DNA of 64,000 bases from Saprospiraceae bacterium (GCA_016715245.1 JADKAS010000019.1:1-64000); one strand, 5' to 3'; shown: positions 19,306 to 29,222, counted from the first letter of the stretch. Numbers and translations are program-made. The notes: generated from the sequence alone by a model not told the origin.

Positions 19306-19898
19306 TTATTCTTTTAATTTAATATCATTTTTAACAATAAACTTCCATCCCATACTTTTAATGGCCAATGATAACATATCTATATACACTTTTTTTTGAT
19401 CCTGCGCTTTTTGAAGCAGATCTGATTCCTGCGTTTTTTTAAGAATTAAATTTTTTGCCTCTTTTGAATAGCACTATGTTCTTCAGCGGTAAAACTGTTG
19501 AAAGTGCCTTCCTGGACGTCATAATAGTCCAGATCGTGGTCCAAAGAAATGATTTCTGGTTGCGGAAATTCATTTAATGTAACAGTTTTACTCAGTGAAT
19601 CAACAGTAATATTTAACGATTGAAAGTTATACCCGACAGAGACCTTTGCTTTGACCCGTATTAAAATTTTTTTACTGAACAGATTAAAAAAGTCGTATTC
19701 ATACCATTCTTTTTTTTCAAATAACTCAGAAAAGTGTCCTTCCACACTTATCAGTTTGGTAACCAGTTTAACTTTTTCCAACATGACGGTTGCATTTTCC
19801 GTTTTTTGTGGTGAAAATATTTTGCCGCTATATCCTATCCACCAGGCCAACAACAAACCACCGGCAAATAGAATGAAGATAAGGATAAATTTATTCAT
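19306..19898 (-). pseudogene. DUF4230 protein interrupted by a one-base frameshift
   Basis: The first frame (19898 to 19446) gives a 150-residue protein with an N-terminal membrane anchor (residues 4-22) and the DUF4230 core VKLVTKLISVEGHFSEL, YEYDFF, ILIRVKAKVSVGY, SLDHDLDYYDVQEGTFNSF. It then stops abruptly after IQKRQKI. Moving to the neighbouring frame at the four-A run (minus strand, about 19462-19465) continues EAKNLILKKTQESDLLQKAQDQK and runs to a stop at 19306, restoring a family-length protein of about 197 residues. One missing A explains the break. It may be a sequencing error, a true mutation or, less likely, a slippage site. Function of the family is unknown. Confidence 0.75.
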
Positions 19899-19979
19899 AT
19901 TTAATTTTATATACTATTTGAAAGTTTATTTCCAATTATTCTAATGAAATTGTTAAAGGTAAATAAAATGAACATTTAA

Positions 19980-20930
19980 TCAGGCAGGTTTAAATTTTAA
20001 AAAAATGAGGTATCCGGTGATAGCCGGAATGATTAAATTAATAAACCATAATATAAAAGTTGCCAGGAGGGCAATATGAGCAGAAATGCCAAAATAATTC
20101 CATACCACAACTGATATTTCACTTCTGCCAAGAATATTGAGAAGCGGAGGCAAAGGTATGCCGGATTGAATCAGGTAAATGGCAGAAACTCCTGAACTTA
20201 AATCTATAAATGGGATTTTTACACCCAAAGATTTGAGAATGAGGATATATTGACCAAAATATATAAAATACCGCATCATTGAAATGATTAAAATATAGCT
20301 TGCTGTTTTAGTGTCAATTAATTTGAGATATTCAAAATGATGAGCCCATTTTGTAAACTTGTATCGCGTTAATTTTTGAAAAACAGGTTGCCAATATTTA
20401 GGTAAAAAGGTTATTACAACAAAACAAACAAAAACACATGAAACTATGATGGTAAACAATAACATTTTTTCAGTAGTTTCCAGTAATGAATTTTTAATAA
20501 AATAATAACTTAATCCAAAACCAAGTACAACATGAATACCATTTTGAACTATACTGTTGTAAAACGTTGCTCCAAGAGATGGAATTCTCGCATTTTCAGG
20601 TAAATTAATTAATCTACCCGCATACTCTCCGATTCTGGCAGGTGTAAAAATACCTATAAAAACACCACTCATAATACTCTTAAAACTTTCATATAAGGAC
20701 AAACGAACAATAGGTTTTAAAACGGATTTCCATTTTAATGCTTCAAGAAACCAGTTTAAAGGCATAATCAGCAAGCAGGATATTAAAAGTAACGGTTGTT
20801 TTATATTATCTCCGGAAAAAAGACTAATAAATTCATTTTCAGTGATTTGAAAAAATAAAACAAAACAAATTCCAATTCCGAAGACAACTTTAATGAATGT
20901 TAGCAAAATATAAAGGTTATAATAAAACAC
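19980..20930 (-). CDS. Flippase-like / lysylphosphatidylglycerol-synthase-type membrane protein
   Basis: A 316-residue inner-membrane protein with about eight hydrophobic helices, matching the LPG_synthase_TM (UPF0104) fold. Family-like features are PLNWFLEALKWKSVLKP, GVFIGIFTPARIGEYAGRL and a terminal helix pair with AIYLIQSGIPLPPLLNILGRSE. It has only the membrane flippase half and no lysyl-transferase domain, so transport or flipping of a lipid or glycolipid is more likely than aminoacylation. The DUF4230 and OmpA genes follow on the same strand, but with gaps large enough that an operon is uncertain. Confidence 0.82.
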   Translation of the reverse strand: MFYYNLYILLTFIKVVFGIGICFVLFFQITENEFISLFSGDNIKQPLLLISCLLIMPLNWFLEALKWKSVLKPIVRLSLYESFKSIMSGVFIGIFTPARIGEYAGRLINLPENARIPSLGATFYNSIVQNGIHVVLGFGLSYYFIKNSLLETTEKMLLFTIIVSCVFVCFVVITFLPKYWQPVFQKLTRYKFTKWAHHFEYLKLIDTKTASYILIISMMRYFIYFGQYILILKSLGVKIPFIDLSSGVSAIYLIQSGIPLPPLLNILGRSEISVVVWNYFGISAHIALLATFILWFINLIIPAITGYLIFLKFKPA

Positions 20931-21037
20931 AAAATAAAGAAAAGTAGTCTTATTACCATAATCATTGAGGGGTAAAAACTATATAGACAAATTATGAGAT
21001 ACTTTTATTTCCTGTTGAATAAGAAGAAATAAAAAAA

Positions 21038-21063
21038 CGTCTGCCCCAAAAAAGGAGCAGACG
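21038..21063 (-). terminator. Rho-independent terminator after the HtrA protease gene
   Basis: CGTCTGC at 21038-21044 pairs with GCAGACG at 21057-21063, extended by a CC/GG pair across one bulged base. On the minus strand a seven-T run and TATTTC follow. It lies 46 bases beyond the protease stop. Confidence 0.82.
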
Positions 21064-21108
21064 AATCAAAACAAAACGAAAAACCAACTTTCTTTAACTA
21101 AACCAACT

Positions 21109-22287
21109 TTAGAATGACTTTTTTAACAATAATGGGATTACCAATTCTTTACCGTCCCTGTTAACTTTTACTTCAACCTTATCACCTACTTTTTTAAGTT
21201 TAAGATTTTTTTCAATATCCTCGTATCGGTCAATTTTTATTTTATTAATCTCAATAATTACATCCCCCGGCAATATTCCACCCAATTGGGCCGCACTTTT
21301 TGTATCAACTTCATGTACATAAAAGCCGGAAGGTGTTTTTAGTTTTAAATTAAATTCTTTTACCAATTCATCATTGACATCATATCCTCCGATTCCGATA
21401 TTCGTTGAACGGTCAATATCTCCTCCGTTTTCGATAATATCAGAAACAACTTTTTTAACTATGTTACTGGGGATGGCAAATGAATATCCGGCAAAAACCC
21501 CGGTAGGAGTTGCAATAGCCGTATTAATACCTATGAGTTCTCCCTGTAGATTAACAAGTGCACCGCCACTATTTCCCGGGTTAATTGCGGCATCAGTCTG
21601 AATAAAATCTTCTATAGCTTTTTCTCCCTGAATGATATCAAGAGATCTTCCTTTTGCACTCACAATACCGGCGGTAACGGTTGATGTAAGATATCCAAAC
21701 GGATTTCCGACAGCCAGTACCCATTCACCAACCTGTACATTATCAGAATCTCCGATTCTGATAGGCTGGATATCCGCATTGGATTCGATTTTTAAAACAG
21801 CGAGATCTGTAGTTTTGTCAGTGCCGATTTTTTTAGCGTCATAAATTTTACCCTCAGAATCTGTAACCTTGATTTTATCCGCGAAACCCACCACATGGTT
21901 GTTTGTAATTATATAACCTTGTTTGTTGAAAATAACCCCCGAACCTGTCCCATTTTTTGGTCTGTAAAAATTTTCACCAAAAAAGTCTTCGAAGTTGAAA
22001 AAATCAGAAAATGGATCACTTTGTCTTCTTTCCTGTCTCTTTTTTTGCACAAGTTGAGGACTTTCTTCAGCATAAATATGTACTACTGTATTGGTTGATC
22101 GTTTGGCACTTTCAATAAAATTCAGGCTCGAGTTTAAAGAAATCGGGCTCGAATTGAAGCTTGTTCTTACTGCGTGACTCGTTTCTGCGGAAACAAGCGA
22201 AGTAGTATTATTGTCATTTTTAGTCATTAAAAAGACAACCAGACCTCCTAAAATACCCGCCAAAAAAAACTGCAAAAAAGTTTTCAT
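21109..22287 (-). CDS. htrA: Periplasmic serine protease, HtrA/DegP family
   Basis: A trypsin-like envelope protease or chaperone of about 392 residues. The ORF is open to 22536, but the upstream part overlaps the galactokinase gene and is implausible. The ATG at 22287 starts a proper membrane anchor (MKTFLQFFLAGILGGLVVFLM). The catalytic triad is visible as His in TNNHVVGF, Asp in TTDLAVLKI and Ser in NPGNSGGALVN. A single PDZ domain follows (GGILPGDVIIEINKIKI). One PDZ and an N-terminal anchor make it DegS/HtrA-like rather than a two-PDZ DegP. Its task is probably clearing misfolded envelope proteins. A strong terminator follows at 21038. Confidence 0.92.
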   Translation of the reverse strand: MKTFLQFFLAGILGGLVVFLMTKNDNNTTSLVSAETSHAVRTSFNSSPISLNSSLNFIESAKRSTNTVVHIYAEESPQLVQKKRQERRQSDPFSDFFNFEDFFGENFYRPKNGTGSGVIFNKQGYIITNNHVVGFADKIKVTDSEGKIYDAKKIGTDKTTDLAVLKIESNADIQPIRIGDSDNVQVGEWVLAVGNPFGYLTSTVTAGIVSAKGRSLDIIQGEKAIEDFIQTDAAINPGNSGGALVNLQGELIGINTAIATPTGVFAGYSFAIPSNIVKKVVSDIIENGGDIDRSTNIGIGGYDVNDELVKEFNLKLKTPSGFYVHEVDTKSAAQLGGILPGDVIIEINKIKIDRYEDIEKNLKLKKVGDKVEVKVNRDGKELVIPLLLKKSF

Positions 22288-22381
22288 TATTGATGTTTTG
22301 ACATAGACCATTAACGCTAAAGTTTTGATTTGGATTTTTAAAAAGACACAGTTTAACATAATCTTAACTCGAAAAAAAGTA

Positions 22382-23541
22382 TTAAGAATCCAAGGATTCT
22401 GTGTAAAGACAACCGGAAGGTGAAATACTGTATAATTCCGGGACCAGCCCAAATTTTTTAAAATAAGATGATGCAATTTTTTCAAAGTGGAGGTAGATAT
22501 TTTTTTTAAGAAATATATTAATGGTACACCCTCCAAAACCTCCTCCCATCATTCTTCCTCCCTTCCAATCATCAAACTCTGAACAGATATCAGTCAGAAA
22601 ATCAAGTTCAGGGCAACTGACTTCATAGTAATGACGTAAACTATAATGGGAATCATTCAAAATTTTTCCGCAAGTATTAATATCTGCTGTTTGAAGCGAT
22701 TTCACCATGTTAAGCACACGTTGATTTTCACTAATGATGTGTTGAGCCCTTTTGAATAAAGTATCATCCAGAACTTTTTTATATTTCGTTGCTGAAGCAA
22801 GGTCTTTATATAAGAGAGAATGATTATTTTCAAAATTTTGTATTTTTTGAAGTGCCAGTTCGCTTTGATTTCTTCTTGTGTTATAAGGACTGTCTATTAA
22901 ATCGTGTTTTACTTTAGTATTAATCAAAAAAAATCCAAATGGCTCTACATTAACATCTATATTATCGTGTGTCATAGTTTGACAATCCAACAGCAATGCT
23001 TTATTTTCTTCACCAAAAAAATGGTATATTGATCCATCTTACCACCTATTACGCCCGTGCCGTGTTCGGCTTTTACAGCTAATTCAACCAACTCTTTTTT
23101 GTTAAGCCGTAAATTATAGAATTCATTACAAAGCGCCAGAAATCCGCAAGTCAGTGCCGAAGAAGAGGACATACCTGCACCCAAGGGCAAATCTCCTTTC
23201 ACTAGCAGTGAAATACCAAAAGGAATCTCTGATACCTGCAATTGCAATAACGCTTGCCTGATGTATCGTGTAAATCCCGTTGTTTTTGGAATGCCAGATG
23301 AATCAATTTCAAAAATTTCTGATTCCCTGGTGTCCATGGAAGTAATTTCAAAAAGTAAATCTTTTCTTTTTTTTGCTGCAAAATAAAGGCCGGCAGATGT
23401 TGCAAAAGGCAGTACATACCCACCGGAATAATCTGTATGTTCACCGATAATATTTGCTCTCCCGGGAGAAAATACTACCAGTTCAGGCATTCCGTATCTT
23501 CTTTTACATTCTTCAATGACATCTTCTTTATTGGATAACAT
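22382..23541 (-). pseudogene. galK: Galactokinase, split by a one-base frameshift in a T run
   Basis: GHMP-family kinase phosphorylating galactose to galactose-1-phosphate (Leloir pathway). The N-terminal frame (23541 to 22972) has SPGRANIIGEHTDYSGGYVLP, the ATP loop PLGAGMSSSSAL and GGKMDQYTIF, then goes off-frame. The C-terminal frame (from about 23010 to 22382) supplies LLLDCQTMTHDN, SPYNTRR and GGRMMGGGFGGCT. The join falls in a run of seven T on the minus strand (plus-strand A7 at 23015-23021); eight would restore GEENKALLLDCQ and a protein of about 386 residues. All catalytic motifs survive, so a homopolymer sequencing error is the simplest reading. It begins inside the stop of the DUF6265 gene (TGATG overlap). 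Confidence 0.85.
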
Positions 23542-24050
23542 CAGTCCAACTTAAACATTTTATATTCAACAGTTGGATTGTTATTGCCTGAAATATTTAC
23601 CATAATGGTTTTTTCATCCATTTGAGTGTACGACAACCTATTGGGAAAATCATGTTTTGAGTTTTCAAAAGCTATTTCACCCGACGTATACTTTGTCATG
23701 GTAAATTGGATGGTATTACCGGAATTTTGATCCAGAACCCTGGCAGCATAGGACCAGGTATCATTCACTTTTTTAATAGAAAGTACTTCTGTGATTTTTT
23801 GTGCAGCCGAAGAAAATACATTGCCTGAAAGGCTGTCTCCCTGGATTGCCCAGGTTTCGATGGTCGTTTTATCTTCGTTTAACCAGGAACCCTGCAACCA
23901 TTTTAGGTCTTGTGAAGAATCAGGACCCTTGACAGCTTCCGGTTGAGGATCATTTTTTTGTTCTGTTGCTGTATTAAGGTTTGAATTTTCTTTGCAATTC
24001 CAGATTAAAAACACGGACAAAATAAGAAAAATATAATTAAATTTTTTCAT
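23541..24050 (-). CDS. DUF6265-family lipoprotein
   Basis: A 169-residue lipoprotein with the lipobox FLIWNC placing Cys at residue 19, then a Gln/Asn/Pro-rich linker. The domain begins LKWLQGSWLNEDKTTIETWAIQGD and contains FENSKHDFPNRLSY, which is characteristic of DUF6265. No enzymatic function is known. It overlaps the S9 peptidase stop by 14 bases, and its own TGA overlaps the galK ATG by one base, so the three are translationally coupled. That linkage does not by itself explain the role. Confidence 0.85.
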   Translation of the reverse strand: MKKFNYIFLILSVFLIWNCKENSNLNTATEQKNDPQPEAVKGPDSSQDLKWLQGSWLNEDKTTIETWAIQGDSLSGNVFSSAAQKITEVLSIKKVNDTWSYAARVLDQNSGNTIQFTMTKYTSGEIAFENSKHDFPNRLSYTQMDEKTIMVNISGNNNPTVEYKMFKLD

Positions 24051-26214
24051 AAATGAAGTTTGTTATTTTGGTAAATAAATGAATTCTGGCATTATTTCCA
24101 TAAATACCATGATTCCTGTTTGGATAAAAATATGTATCAAATTGTTTTTTGTTTTTAATAAGGGCATTTGCCATTTCAACAGAATGTTGAAAATGTACAT
24201 TATCATCTGCCATTCCGTGTATTAGGAGATAATTTCCTTTTAATCTGTCTGCAAAATAGACAGGAGAATTTTCTTTGTATCCTTCGGGATTTTCAGCAAG
24301 GGTTTTCATATACCTTTCAGTATATACGGAATCATACCACTTCCAGCTGGTAACAGGGGCTACCGCTATGGCAGATTTAAAAACATCATTTCCTTTAAGT
24401 ATACAAAGTGATGACATAAATCCGCCATAACTCCATCCATAAATACCTATTCTGTTTTTGTCAATAAAAGGCAAAGTTGATATGTATTTTGCTGTTTCAA
24501 TCTGATCAATCGTTTCGTAATGACCCAATGTAAGGTACGTCATTTTTTTAAATTCTTCACCCCTGTTTCCGGTTCCGCGACCATCTACACATACCACAAC
24601 ATAGTCATTTTGTGCCAGTAATTGGTGCCACCAGTAACTGGAACCACCCCATTTATTGGTTACACTCTGGCTTCCCGGACCACTGTACTGTGTCATAAAA
24701 ACAGGATATTTTCTGTTTGCATCAAATTGTTTAGGTTTACAGATCCAACCATTTAATGGCACTCCTTCACTTGTGGTGAATTCAAAAAACTCAATGTTTG
24801 AAACACCAAATTCATTTTGTTTTTCAGAAAGTTTTTTATTGTCTTCAAGTATTCGGACAAGACTGAGATCCCTTTTAAATACTGAAAAAACAGGAGGTGT
24901 GTTGATGGTGCTTTTATTTAAAACAAATACGTCAAAGGTTGGACTAAACTGAGCAGAATTATAACCTGAAGGGGCGTTTAGTTCTTTCAGATTTTTACCA
25001 TCAAAATCAATAGAATACACAGAAGACTCCATTGGATTTTTCATAGAAGCCTGGAAAAATATTTTTCTGTTTTTTTCATCAACACCATACAAGGCAGAAA
25101 CGTCATATTTGCCATCATTGATCAGGGTTTTTATTTTTCCATCCATTGAATACAGGTAGATATGATTATACCCTCCTTTCTCAGAAGTAGTCAAAAAATG
25201 TTTTCCGTCCTTAAAAAAATAGAGGTTGTCGTGAATGTCGATGTAATATTTGTTTTTTTCTTCATAGAGTATATAATTTTTAGCAGAAGAAACATCGCAT
25301 ACATTTAATTTCAGATGATTCTGGTGTCTGTTTAATGTGAACACACAAAGCTGATTTTCATTCCTTGACCATTTGATGCGGGGAATATACATGTCATCAA
25401 GGGATCCAAGCGAAACCTCTTTTGTTTTTCCGGATTTTATTTGAAAGGACAAAACTTTAACCCGGGAATTTTTTTCACCTACTTTTGGGTATTTAAACGT
25501 TTCTTTAGATGGATAAAGTTCGTCGTTGTAAAACTCCATTGTAAATTCGGGAACTTCTGTTTCATCAAAACGGATAAAAGCAAGGTAACTTCCGTTTGGT
25601 GACCATTCATATGCTTTTGTAAAACTGAATTCTTCCTCATACACCCAATCACACATTCCGTTTATGATTGAATTTTTCTGACCATCTTTAGTGATTCTTA
25701 TTATTTTTCCATTGGAAAGATTTTGATAATAAAGGTTATTTTCAAAAACAAAAGCTACTTTTTGTTCGTCGGGAGACAAAGAGGGATTTGTTATTAATTT
25801 ATTGTTAAAAACAGGAAATAGTTTTTGTGAAGAAAGGTCATAGATAAATACTTTGTTTTTGGTAGAATGGCGATAAACGGATTCGCTTTCAGAAAAAATA
25901 ATGATTTTATTTTCCTGAGGGCTAAATTCATATTCTTCAATTTCACCGTTAAAATCACGTTCATTTTTGAATAACGATGCTGTAAAAATGTTACTGACAA
26001 ATTCTCCTGTAAGGATATTATATTTTTTTATAACACCGCTTTCCAATCTTGTATAATGAATACCATCATTTAAAAATCTGAAATCAGACAATAACTTAGC
26101 CTGTAAAATTCCTTTTTCATAAATATCCTCCAATACAAGCTTTTTCTGGCTTTGAACAGGAGATATAAAGTAAAAAACAAGTATAAAAAAAATCAAACTT
26201 TTACTACTTTTCAT
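24037..26214 (-). CDS. S9 family dipeptidyl peptidase (DPP IV type)
   Basis: A 725-residue secreted prolyl oligopeptidase-family serine peptidase that removes N-terminal dipeptides. A signal peptide (residues 1-22, ending SPVQSQ) is followed by an eight-bladed propeller region (about 40-460). Within it, DWVYEEEFSF and RFDETEVPEF match the double-Glu loop used by DPP IV to hold the substrate N-terminus. The hydrolase domain has the nucleophile in GIYGWSYGGFMS (about 600), Asp in GMADDNVHF and His in NRNHGIYG. It is periplasmic and feeds on peptides. It lies 34 bases after a TPR lipoprotein gene and overlaps the DUF6265 gene. Confidence 0.92.
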   Translation of the reverse strand: MKSSKSLIFFILVFYFISPVQSQKKLVLEDIYEKGILQAKLLSDFRFLNDGIHYTRLESGVIKKYNILTGEFVSNIFTASLFKNERDFNGEIEEYEFSPQENKIIIFSESESVYRHSTKNKVFIYDLSSQKLFPVFNNKLITNPSLSPDEQKVAFVFENNLYYQNLSNGKIIRITKDGQKNSIINGMCDWVYEEEFSFTKAYEWSPNGSYLAFIRFDETEVPEFTMEFYNDELYPSKETFKYPKVGEKNSRVKVLSFQIKSGKTKEVSLGSLDDMYIPRIKWSRNENQLCVFTLNRHQNHLKLNVCDVSSAKNYILYEEKNKYYIDIHDNLYFFKDGKHFLTTSEKGGYNHIYLYSMDGKIKTLINDGKYDVSALYGVDEKNRKIFFQASMKNPMESSVYSIDFDGKNLKELNAPSGYNSAQFSPTFDVFVLNKSTINTPPVFSVFKRDLSLVRILEDNKKLSEKQNEFGVSNIEFFEFTTSEGVPLNGWICKPKQFDANRKYPVFMTQYSGPGSQSVTNKWGGSSYWWHQLLAQNDYVVVCVDGRGTGNRGEEFKKMTYLTLGHYETIDQIETAKYISTLPFIDKNRIGIYGWSYGGFMSSLCILKGNDVFKSAIAVAPVTSWKWYDSVYTERYMKTLAENPEGYKENSPVYFADRLKGNYLLIHGMADDNVHFQHSVEMANALIKNKKQFDTYFYPNRNHGIYGNNARIHLFTKITNFIYEKI

Positions 26215-26248
26215 GGTAATGATTAATTTGGACAGGAAAATTTCGGAT

Positions 26249-27247
26249 TTATTTTTGTTTTAATTCTTCAAGCGCCTTTTGTATTTCCTGGTTATCACTA
26301 TCCAGATTACCGGCTGTTTGAAAATCAAGCAAAGCTTCTTTGATTTTACCCTTTTTTTTCTGAACCAGTCCTCTGAAATAATAACCTTTTGCATTCTGAG
26401 GTTGTATTCCGGTCATAATATTAAAATGTTCATATGCTTTGTTAAGGCTATCCATTTCAAGATATAAAATTCCGGAGTTAAGATAAGCATCGATGTAGTC
26501 TTTTTGGTTGAGGATTATTTCTTTATAAAGATCAAGTGCTTTTGGAATATTTTTATGATTTTGAAGGTAGTAGGCTAATGCATGTTTGGCTTCTGCGGAT
26601 GTCGGGTTGCTCAAAACCCCGCTTTCATAATATTTTAAGGCCTTCGGATCTTTGTTTTTTTCCAATAATTCTCCCAGAATAATCCATGCATCTGTCAGCT
26701 TGGAATCCATTTCAACAGCAGTTTGAAAACTGTTAATGGCTCTTGGAATATCCTTCAAGGCACGAAAGTTTACGCCCAACATAAAATAACATTCCGCATT
26801 TTGAGGATCAACTTTTACAGCTTCGTTTATGGCAAGAATACTTGAATCATAATCTTCAAGAATGTAATGAATTTCAGCGGTTTTTAAAAGACTCTGGATA
26901 CGTTCAGGGTATAAGGTCAACACCTTATACATCGTTTTTAATGATTTTTGACCATCACCTCCATCCAAATAACAATCGGCCAGAAAGTGGTAATATATCG
27001 GATTCAGGCTATCAAGTGCAAGCGCTTTTTCAACATCTGCGGCAGCGTTGTTATACACTTTTTTTTCATAAAAAAACTTGGCCCTTTGCATGTACAGATC
27101 AGGGTTTTTTGGATTTTCGGCAATTTCTTTGGATAAAGATTCGATCTCCGGAAAACCACTATTATTTTCGGGTGCAGGTGATTTGGTTTCTTTACAACCA
27201 CCGAGGATGCAAAATAAAAAAGTTAATAAAACAAAATAATTTTTCAT
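26249..27247 (-). CDS. TPR lipoprotein
   Basis: A 332-residue outer-envelope lipoprotein. The lipobox FCILGGC puts the lipidated Cys at residue 18. About seven TPR hairpins fill residues 45-330 (examples YYHFLADCYLDGGDGQKSL, CYFMLGVNFRALKDIPRAI, GYYFRGLVQKKKGKIKEAL). Such proteins usually scaffold envelope complexes, and no specific partner is evident. It is first of a minus-strand run with the S9 peptidase 34 bases downstream, then DUF6265 and galK. Confidence 0.85.
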   Translation of the reverse strand: MKNYFVLLTFLFCILGGCKETKSPAPENNSGFPEIESLSKEIAENPKNPDLYMQRAKFFYEKKVYNNAAADVEKALALDSLNPIYYHFLADCYLDGGDGQKSLKTMYKVLTLYPERIQSLLKTAEIHYILEDYDSSILAINEAVKVDPQNAECYFMLGVNFRALKDIPRAINSFQTAVEMDSKLTDAWIILGELLEKNKDPKALKYYESGVLSNPTSAEAKHALAYYLQNHKNIPKALDLYKEIILNQKDYIDAYLNSGILYLEMDSLNKAYEHFNIMTGIQPQNAKGYYFRGLVQKKKGKIKEALLDFQTAGNLDSDNQEIQKALEELKQK

Positions 27248-27530
27248 TGATCTGAAATGTAAGGTGCAAATATATATAAATAGACAATTATATAATTTTA
27301 TTTTGTTTTAACAGCAAATAAACAATGGAAAATAATCAACCCTATTACCGATAGGAATATTAATCCATTTCTATCTTACCTATGATCCTTAAGTATGAAA
27401 GCGAAAGGGCTATTTGCTCCTTATTTATTTGAAAGGAAATGATGTTTCTCAAAGGATGAATAAAAATAATAAAGAAAAAGAGTCATTCATTAGGGAAATG
27501 CTTTATGGATTGATTAATTTTGTTGTAAAA

Positions 27531-27872
27531 ATGACTATAGCAGAATATCAAAAATCAGTTAATAACTGGATTCAAACGATTGGTGTACGATATTTTTCGC
27601 CATTGACCAACATGGCCATATTGACAGAGGAAGTAGGAGAAGTCGCCCGAATCATGGCAAGAATGTCCGGAGAACAGTCCTTCAAAGAAAATGAAAATGT
27701 CCTTGATGTGAAGCAGAAACTGGCTGATGAACTGGCAGATGTATTTTGGGTAGCAACATGTATTGCAAACCAAAACGGAATAGATCTTACGGAAGCCATA
27801 AATAATAATTTTAAGAAAAAAAATGAAAGAGATAAACTACGACATACATCCAACCCTAAATTAAAAAGCTGA
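27531..27872 (+). CDS. MazG-like nucleotide pyrophosphohydrolase
   Basis: A 113-residue all-alpha NTP pyrophosphohydrolase. The ORF is open from 27414, but the ATG at 27531 (MTIAEYQKSVNNWIQ) begins the conserved domain, and the preceding 39 residues do not resemble the family. The Mg-binding ladder is visible as EEVGEVARIMAR followed by LADELADVFWVATCIA, with the four acidic side chains of the EExxE/ExxD motif. Likely substrates are non-canonical or excess dNTPs (house-cleaning). The SDR gene starts 34 bases later, so they may be cotranscribed. Confidence 0.88.
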   Translation: MTIAEYQKSVNNWIQTIGVRYFSPLTNMAILTEEVGEVARIMARMSGEQSFKENENVLDVKQKLADELADVFWVATCIANQNGIDLTEAINNNFKKKNERDKLRHTSNPKLKS

Positions 27873-27906
27873 ACCACATTATTTCTAAAACATTTACATC
27901 TAAAAT

Positions 27907-28614
27907 ATGAACCCTAAAATAGTATTAATAACCGGCGGAACCAAAGGAATTGGTTTTGGAATTGCAGAAGTTATGTTGGCCAATAACCACAAAGTAATCA
28001 TTACCGGAAGAGAAAAAGATCGTGTTGAGAAGGCTGTTTCAGAACTGACATCAAAGTACAAAAATGAAAATGTAATTGGCTTCGAATGTGATGTAACGGA
28101 TTTGTCCGGCACTCAAAATGTAATACACGAAGTAAATAAGAGATGGGGATATATTGATATTGTCATTGCCAATGCCGGGGTAGGACATTTTGGATCTATT
28201 GAAGAATTGACAGCTGAACAGTGGAATGAAACTATTCAAGTCAATCTCACTGGTGTATTTAATACTGTAAAAGCCACTTTGGAAGACCTTAAAAAAACAA
28301 AAGGGTATTTGATTACCATAGCCAGTCTTGCCGGCACCAATTTTTTTGCCGGTGGTTCTGCTTACAATGCCAGCAAATTTGGTCTGGTTGGCTTTACACA
28401 GGCTGTCATGCTGGATATAAGAAAATATGGAATCAAAGTCACGACCATCATGCCGGGCTCAGTCACCAGCCATTTTAACAACCATATGCCGGTCCCTGAA
28501 GACGAATGGAAAATCCAACCTGAAGATATAGGACAATTGGTTAATGACCTGATCAACATGCATCCAAGAACATTGCCCAGTAAAATAGAAATAAGACCGA
28601 CCCAACCTAAATAA
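27907..28614 (+). CDS. SDR-family oxidoreductase
   Basis: A 235-residue NAD(P)-dependent short-chain dehydrogenase. The nucleotide-binding TGGTKGIGFG is at residues 8-17. NAGVG follows near 90, a Ser in ITIASLAG near 140 and the catalytic YNASK near 154, so all active-site positions are intact. The substrate is unknown. It is close to 3-ketoacyl reductase-like SDRs by general layout, but nothing here proves that. The DUF3109 gene begins 5 bases after its stop, indicating cotranscription. Confidence 0.88.
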   Translation: MNPKIVLITGGTKGIGFGIAEVMLANNHKVIITGREKDRVEKAVSELTSKYKNENVIGFECDVTDLSGTQNVIHEVNKRWGYIDIVIANAGVGHFGSIEELTAEQWNETIQVNLTGVFNTVKATLEDLKKTKGYLITIASLAGTNFFAGGSAYNASKFGLVGFTQAVMLDIRKYGIKVTTIMPGSVTSHFNNHMPVPEDEWKIQPEDIGQLVNDLINMHPRTLPSKIEIRPTQPK

Positions 28615-28619
28615 AATAT

Positions 28620-29222
28620 ATGGTATTTATTGAAGACGTACTGATCAGTGAAGATGTTTTTACGGAAACCTTTTTTTGCCATTTGGAAAAGTGTAAAGGA
28701 GCTTGCTGTTGGGAAGGTGATTATGGAGCGCCTTTATTGGAGGACGAAAAAATAATACTTGACAAAATTAACAACCATATATTTTCCTATATTCCTGAAA
28801 AGTCTGTTCACTTTCTTTCAGAAAATCCGGGGTATGTTTACGAAAAAAAACAGAAAATTTGGGCAACCTATTGCCATGAAGACGGGGCATGTGTGTATGT
28901 ACATTTTGACAGTAAGTCGGGTATAGCCCATTGTGGAATTGAAACAGCACATCGCGACAATAAAATCAACTTTATTAAACCTTTATCCTGTCATTTGTAT
29001 CCGATTAGGGTTTCAAAAAACGAAGTATTGGGTTTTGAAGCCTGGAATTACGACAGATGGGATATTTGCGGGGCGGCTTGTATGTTGGGTGCTGAAAAAA
29101 AAACCCCTGTGTTCCAATTTCTCAAAAGTGCTATTATCAGAGCAAAAGGGGAAGATTTTTATGTCCAGATGGAAGAAGCATATCAACATTTCCGCATTGA
29201 AAAAAAGGAAGATCAGGATTAA
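28620..29222 (+). CDS. DUF3109 cysteine-rich protein
   Basis: A 200-residue cytoplasmic protein of the DUF3109 family, common in Bacteroidota. Cysteines are grouped in CKGACCWEGDYGAP (about 24), YCHEDGACVYVHFD (about 82), HCGIETAH (about 101), SCHLYPIRV (about 125) and DICGAAC (about 146). This spacing resembles the YkgJ-type zinc or Fe-S binding set. Biochemical function is not established. It starts 5 bases after an SDR gene and ends 33 bases before an AI-2E transporter, so it sits in a continuous plus-strand run. Confidence 0.87.
   Translation: MVFIEDVLISEDVFTETFFCHLEKCKGACCWEGDYGAPLLEDEKIILDKINNHIFSYIPEKSVHFLSENPGYVYEKKQKIWATYCHEDGACVYVHFDSKSGIAHCGIETAHRDNKINFIKPLSCHLYPIRVSKNEVLGFEAWNYDRWDICGAACMLGAEKKTPVFQFLKSAIIRAKGEDFYVQMEEAYQHFRIEKKEDQD

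Noticed and set aside
22288..22536. Longer N-terminus for the HtrA protease
   Set aside because: It would overlap galK and lacks protein-like features; the ATG at 22287 starts a normal membrane anchor.
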